DNA of 16,609 nucleotides from Scatomorpha merdigallinarum (lineage in GTDB: Bacteria > Bacillota > Clostridia > Oscillospirales > Oscillospiraceae), in assembly GCA_018710885.1 (NCBI GenBank), contig DVJA01000011.1, forward strand, positions 1 to 16,609. Direction: 5' to 3'. Both the position numbers and the translations under genes were made by a program. How positions within the stretch are numbered: the stretch's first letter is position 1; each line of letters opens with the position of its first letter. Shown here piece by piece: positions 14,183 through 16,609 of the stretch. The notes under the pieces are model-generated. The model was not told where the DNA came from and ran no database searches. It worked only from the letters and a program-made list of their open reading frames with translations.

Positions 14183-16216
14183 TTATTCTCCATAGTGCAT
14201 GGCCTGCAGGCGCTTGTTGAGAGTGTTGCGAGACATTCCCAGCTCGCGCGCCACGCGGGATTTGTTGCCGCGGTACTGGAGCATCATGCGGCGTATCTGC
14301 TGCTGCTCATAGCTGCGGTAATCGCCGTTCCATGCCGGCGAATCTTCTTCGCCAGTCTCTGCTGCGGCAGCAATATGCACGGCATCGCCCATGATGTCCC
14401 TCGGCAGGTCTGATACCCGCAGTTCACCGCCGTCGGACATGTTCATGCCGTACTCGATGGCATTCCTCAGTTCGCGCACATTTCCCGGCCAGGAATAATC
14501 CAGCATGCGTTCCATAGCCTCGCGCTCTATGCCTGTGACGTTTTTATTGAACTGACGCGACAGCCGTCCCACATAGTATTCTGCCAGCTCAGCTATGTCA
14601 TGGCGCCTGTTTTTAAGCGGCGGTATGCTTATCTTGATAACATTCAGCCTGAAGTAGAGGTCCAGCCTGAATTTGCACTCATCTATATATTCCATGACGT
14701 CGCGGTTCGTCGCGGCTATTATGCGCACGTTTACGCTCTGCGGGGTATTGCCGCCCAGGCGGTAGAGCTTGCGCTCTTCAATAACGCGCAGCAGGTAGCT
14801 CTGCATGTCAAGAGGCATCTCCGTTATTTCGTCGAGGAACAGGGTGCCGCCGCGGGCGAGCTCAATCTTGCCTATCTGTCCCTCTTTGCGCGCGCCCGTG
14901 AAGGCGCCGGACTCATAGCCGAAAAGCTCGCTGCCGAGCAGGTCCTTGGGTATGGAGCCGCAGTTTATGGCCACGAATGGCCCGTTGCGTCTGTCGCTGT
15001 CATTGTGAATGGCCTGAGCAAAAAGTTCCTTGCCCACGCCGCTCTCGCCGGTTATCAGTACGTTGCTACTGCTGCCCGCTGCGCGCATGGCCATATTCTT
15101 GGCTGCGCGGAACTCCTCGTCCGAGCCTATGATGCTGTCAAAGGTGTAAACGGCCACATTTCCTTCCGGGTTGAGGTTTTTGAGGTAGTAGTCCACGTTC
15201 CCCTGCGTGCTTATGGACACACGCATAGAGTTGACCCTGCCGTCAGGGTTGCGGAGAAACCGTGTCTCAAGGTAGTAGTTGCGGCTGGCCCCGCGCACAT
15301 TGATAGCCGTCTTGAGGAATTTGAGCTTCTTCTGCTTCTTGAGCGTGTCGCCCAGAAATGCCAGTTCCGGTATCATGTCCGCTATGGGCATGCCGGCGCA
15401 CTGTGAAAAGCTCAGAGCGAACTCCTGTTCGCACTGCTTGTTCATGTAGACTATCTTGCACTCCGGAGAGAGAAATATCGTGGGGGTTTTGTTCGTCTCC
15501 TCCGTGAGAACGAACATGTTGGCATAGATGCGATTATTTGCATTGCGGCCGCAGGTCGGGATGAGTTTCTCAAGTATGACCCTCAAAAGCTTGTCCGCAG
15601 CCTGGCTGTACTTTTCAAGCGGGAGCACAACTATGACGACATAGTTGGAATCAAGCAGGCTGCTGTCAAAGTCCTCGAGCGGCGAGAGCCTCTGTTTGCG
15701 TATAGCCATCGCCATCGAAAACATGCCCCGGAAAAGATCAACCGGATGCTCCTCACCCGACATTGTAAAAATGCCCTCGCCCTTTTGGGCCAGGCTCGCC
15801 GTGCTCACACCCAGATATTTTTCCGCAAAACTATAGCTGAACTTCAACCCGTGTGTTTTGAGCTTGTCTATCAGCTCCTGGCTGCCTATATAGTTATAGA
15901 TGGCAAGGTGGTCGTCCAAAAAGTAAAGTACGGCGCCGGCGGCATCCAGCAAGCGGCCGATGTCGTAGTACTCGTCCTTGGCACAGTCCCAGTTCTGCTT
16001 GGCAAGGCCGGTCAGCCGGCTGAGGACAGTCTTCTCCTTGCTGTCGGGCGAAAGTTCGTCGAGCTCCATGGGGATGCCCAGCTTCTTGGTTCTGCGCCAG
16101 GCGTCTATTATCGAGTGCGGTATGCCGCTGCCGGCAAAAGCCTGCACCGTTGCGTCTATTTCGCCGCGGAAGAAGCTCTCTTTGTATTCTCTCAAAGTTT
16201 CCTGGTAGCTGCTCAT
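14183..16216 (-). CDS. Sigma-54-dependent transcriptional activator (GAF-like/PAS-AAA+-Fis HTH)
   Basis: The 677-residue protein is an enhancer-binding activator that remodels sigma-54 holoenzyme with ATP. The N-terminal part (about 30-230) starts AcoR-like (IIDAWRRTKKLGIP) and looks like a GAF-type sensor. A PAS-like domain spans about 235-340 (TIFLSPECKIVYMN). The AAA+ domain has Walker A GESGVGKE (390-397), the sigma-54-contacting loop GAFTGA (437-442), Walker B GGTLFLDE (456-463) and PWPGNVRELRNAI-type sensor II (about 575-586). A Fis-type HTH closes it (653-672). No receiver domain is present, so it senses a ligand, not a kinase. The start at ATG 16216 is chosen for GGAG six bases upstream; an open 27-codon extension to 16297 covers leader DNA. 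With rpoN and the sigma-54 operon beside it, the ETF operon is its most likely target. Confidence 0.94.
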   Translation of the reverse strand: MSSYQETLREYKESFFRGEIDATVQAFAGSGIPHSIIDAWRRTKKLGIPMELDELSPDSKEKTVLSRLTGLAKQNWDCAKDEYYDIGRLLDAAGAVLYFLDDHLAIYNYIGSQELIDKLKTHGLKFSYSFAEKYLGVSTASLAQKGEGIFTMSGEEHPVDLFRGMFSMAMAIRKQRLSPLEDFDSSLLDSNYVVIVVLPLEKYSQAADKLLRVILEKLIPTCGRNANNRIYANMFVLTEETNKTPTIFLSPECKIVYMNKQCEQEFALSFSQCAGMPIADMIPELAFLGDTLKKQKKLKFLKTAINVRGASRNYYLETRFLRNPDGRVNSMRVSISTQGNVDYYLKNLNPEGNVAVYTFDSIIGSDEEFRAAKNMAMRAAGSSSNVLITGESGVGKELFAQAIHNDSDRRNGPFVAINCGSIPKDLLGSELFGYESGAFTGARKEGQIGKIELARGGTLFLDEITEMPLDMQSYLLRVIEERKLYRLGGNTPQSVNVRIIAATNRDVMEYIDECKFRLDLYFRLNVIKISIPPLKNRRHDIAELAEYYVGRLSRQFNKNVTGIEREAMERMLDYSWPGNVRELRNAIEYGMNMSDGGELRVSDLPRDIMGDAVHIAAAAETGEEDSPAWNGDYRSYEQQQIRRMMLQYRGNKSRVARELGMSRNTLNKRLQAMHYGE

Positions 16217-16241
16217 GAAAAACTCCATTGCAAAATTTAAT

Positions 16242-16264
16242 CGTTTTTGCGCAATATTGCTCAA
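16242..16264. repeat. Dyad repeat copy 1 in the activator leader
   Basis: TTGCGCAATATTGCTCAA (16247-16264) is an 18-bp near-perfect inverted repeat. The word CGTTTTTGC(G/C)CAATAT starting at 16242 recurs at 16492, exactly 250 bp away on the same strand, with one base changed. A half-site TTGCTCAA is also at 16331-16338. It may be an operator of the activator. Confidence 0.5.
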
Positions 16265-16331
16265 TTTTCGAGCGATTATACGTTCAATTAAATCCAACTG
16301 TTGTTCATTATTGAGTGCATTTGTTTATTAT

Positions 16332-16347
16332 TGCTCAAATCGTGCCG
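16332..16347 (-). promoter_or_regulatory. Weaker sigma-54-like promoter candidate upstream of the activator gene
   Basis: On the minus strand the site reads CGGCACG, four bases, GAGCA. GG and GC are exactly 10 bp apart and 9 of 12 consensus positions match, but the TT before GC is missing. It would give a leader of about 100 nt. Its -12 half overlaps a TTGCTCAA word, so the match may be incidental. Confidence 0.4.
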
Positions 16348-16491
16348 AAGTTTCCGGCAAGTGCCCCTACTATGATGCTGCCTCCGGAAGCAATACTTTA
16401 GCACAAACGGCGCTCTGTGTCCAGTCCCGTAGTTTATACTCAAAAATGTTCAAATTCTGAACTCGCAGAAACTATATTGTCAACAATTGAA

Positions 16492-16517
16492 CGTTTTTGC
16501 CCAATATATTGCATCAA
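16492..16517. repeat. Dyad repeat copy 2, upstream of the activator promoter region
   Basis: TTGCCCAA (16497-16504), TATA, then TTGCATCAA (16509-16517): a diverged version of the 16247-16264 dyad, sharing the preceding CGTTTTTGC word. It lies about 150 bp behind the candidate sigma-54 site, a usual distance for an enhancer. Confidence 0.45.
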
Positions 16518-16580
16518 TTGTGTTCACATGTGTTCAATTTTACAGTTTGTAAGCAGAATTGTCAACTGGGCGTATAGCAC

Positions 16581-16609
16581 AAAAAAGTGCCGCTCCGAAC
16601 GGAGCGGCA
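16581..16609 (-). terminator. Intrinsic terminator of a minus-strand gene lying right of the window
   Basis: A 10-bp inverted repeat (16588-16597 with 16600-16609; a 9-bp stem if a 4-nt loop is allowed) is followed on the minus strand by six U (16586-16581). No coding sequence of that gene is in the window. Confidence 0.8.

Larger units (their letters stand above)
16217..16587. other. 371-bp AT-rich intergenic region with many short dyads, no gene
   Basis: Much richer in A and T than the surrounding genes, and no frame here looks like a protein. It holds a possible -10 TATAAT for the activator on the minus strand (16280-16275, without a good -35), a second sigma-54-like site (16332-16347), repeated TTGnnCAA dyads, and a scatter of GTTCAA/TTGAAC words. 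Among these are the inverted repeat GTTCA-N5-TGAAC at 16448-16462 and two TGTTCA words 10 bp apart at 16521 and 16531. Confidence 0.7.

Noticed and set aside
16217..16297. 27-codon N-terminal extension of the sigma-54 activator
   Set aside because: It covers AT-rich leader DNA with the dyad repeat and a TATAAT. ATG 16216 has a ribosome site.

Overview
The window looks like a GC-rich member of the Bacillota, most likely a strictly anaerobic gut clostridium of the Oscillospiraceae type. The reasons are a class III (clostridial/bacillar) fructose-1,6-bisphosphatase, a ClpB C-terminus, a stand-alone clostridial prolyl-tRNA editing protein, two electron-transfer-flavoprotein (ETF) pairs, and strong GGAGG ribosome sites with intrinsic hairpin terminators. 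The assignment is by family resemblance only.

Layout. 1-827 (+) is the 3' part of clpB. 882-1673 (-) is a lipoprotein of unknown function. 1850-2401 (+) is a YbaK-type aminoacyl-tRNA deacylase. 2443-3503 (-) is a two-gene operon, deoC then a SHOCT membrane protein, joined by an ATGA overlap. 3641-4234 (+) is a tandem-OB-fold single-stranded-DNA-binding protein. 4273-6153 (-) is fbp. 6279-7379 (-) is an ArsB/SLC13-like permease. Almost every gene is bounded by a perfect-stem intrinsic terminator, often shared by convergent neighbours, and several have readable sigma-A promoters.

The core of interest is 7557-16216. A five-gene minus-strand operon reads, in order of transcription, FixA-like EtfB (12602-11838), FixB-like EtfA (11737-10829), a GlcD/LctD-type FAD dehydrogenase (10806-9451), a second clostridial-type EtfB (9354-8566) and a second EtfA (8552-7557). 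It ends in a strong terminator. Upstream of it is a -24/-12 sigma-54 promoter with exact GG-N10-GC spacing (12674-12689). Divergent from it is rpoN (sigma-54, 12776-14134). Convergent with rpoN is a sigma-54 enhancer-binding activator (14183-16216) with GAF-like, PAS, AAA+ (GAFTGA) and Fis-type HTH regions. One locus therefore carries the sigma factor, its activator, the cognate promoter and the target operon.

Inferred function: the dehydrogenase probably oxidises a small 2-hydroxy acid, or a related substrate, and passes electrons to ETF, as the lactate dehydrogenase/Etf complex of acetogens does. The unusual points are two ETF pairs of different subfamilies around one dehydrogenase, and a Tyr where family members usually have His in the C-terminal GE-H-GIG motif. 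Neither the substrate nor the role of the second ETF can be read from sequence. The last 390 bases hold no gene but carry repeated dyads, a weaker second sigma-54-like site, and the terminator of a minus-strand gene beyond the right edge.
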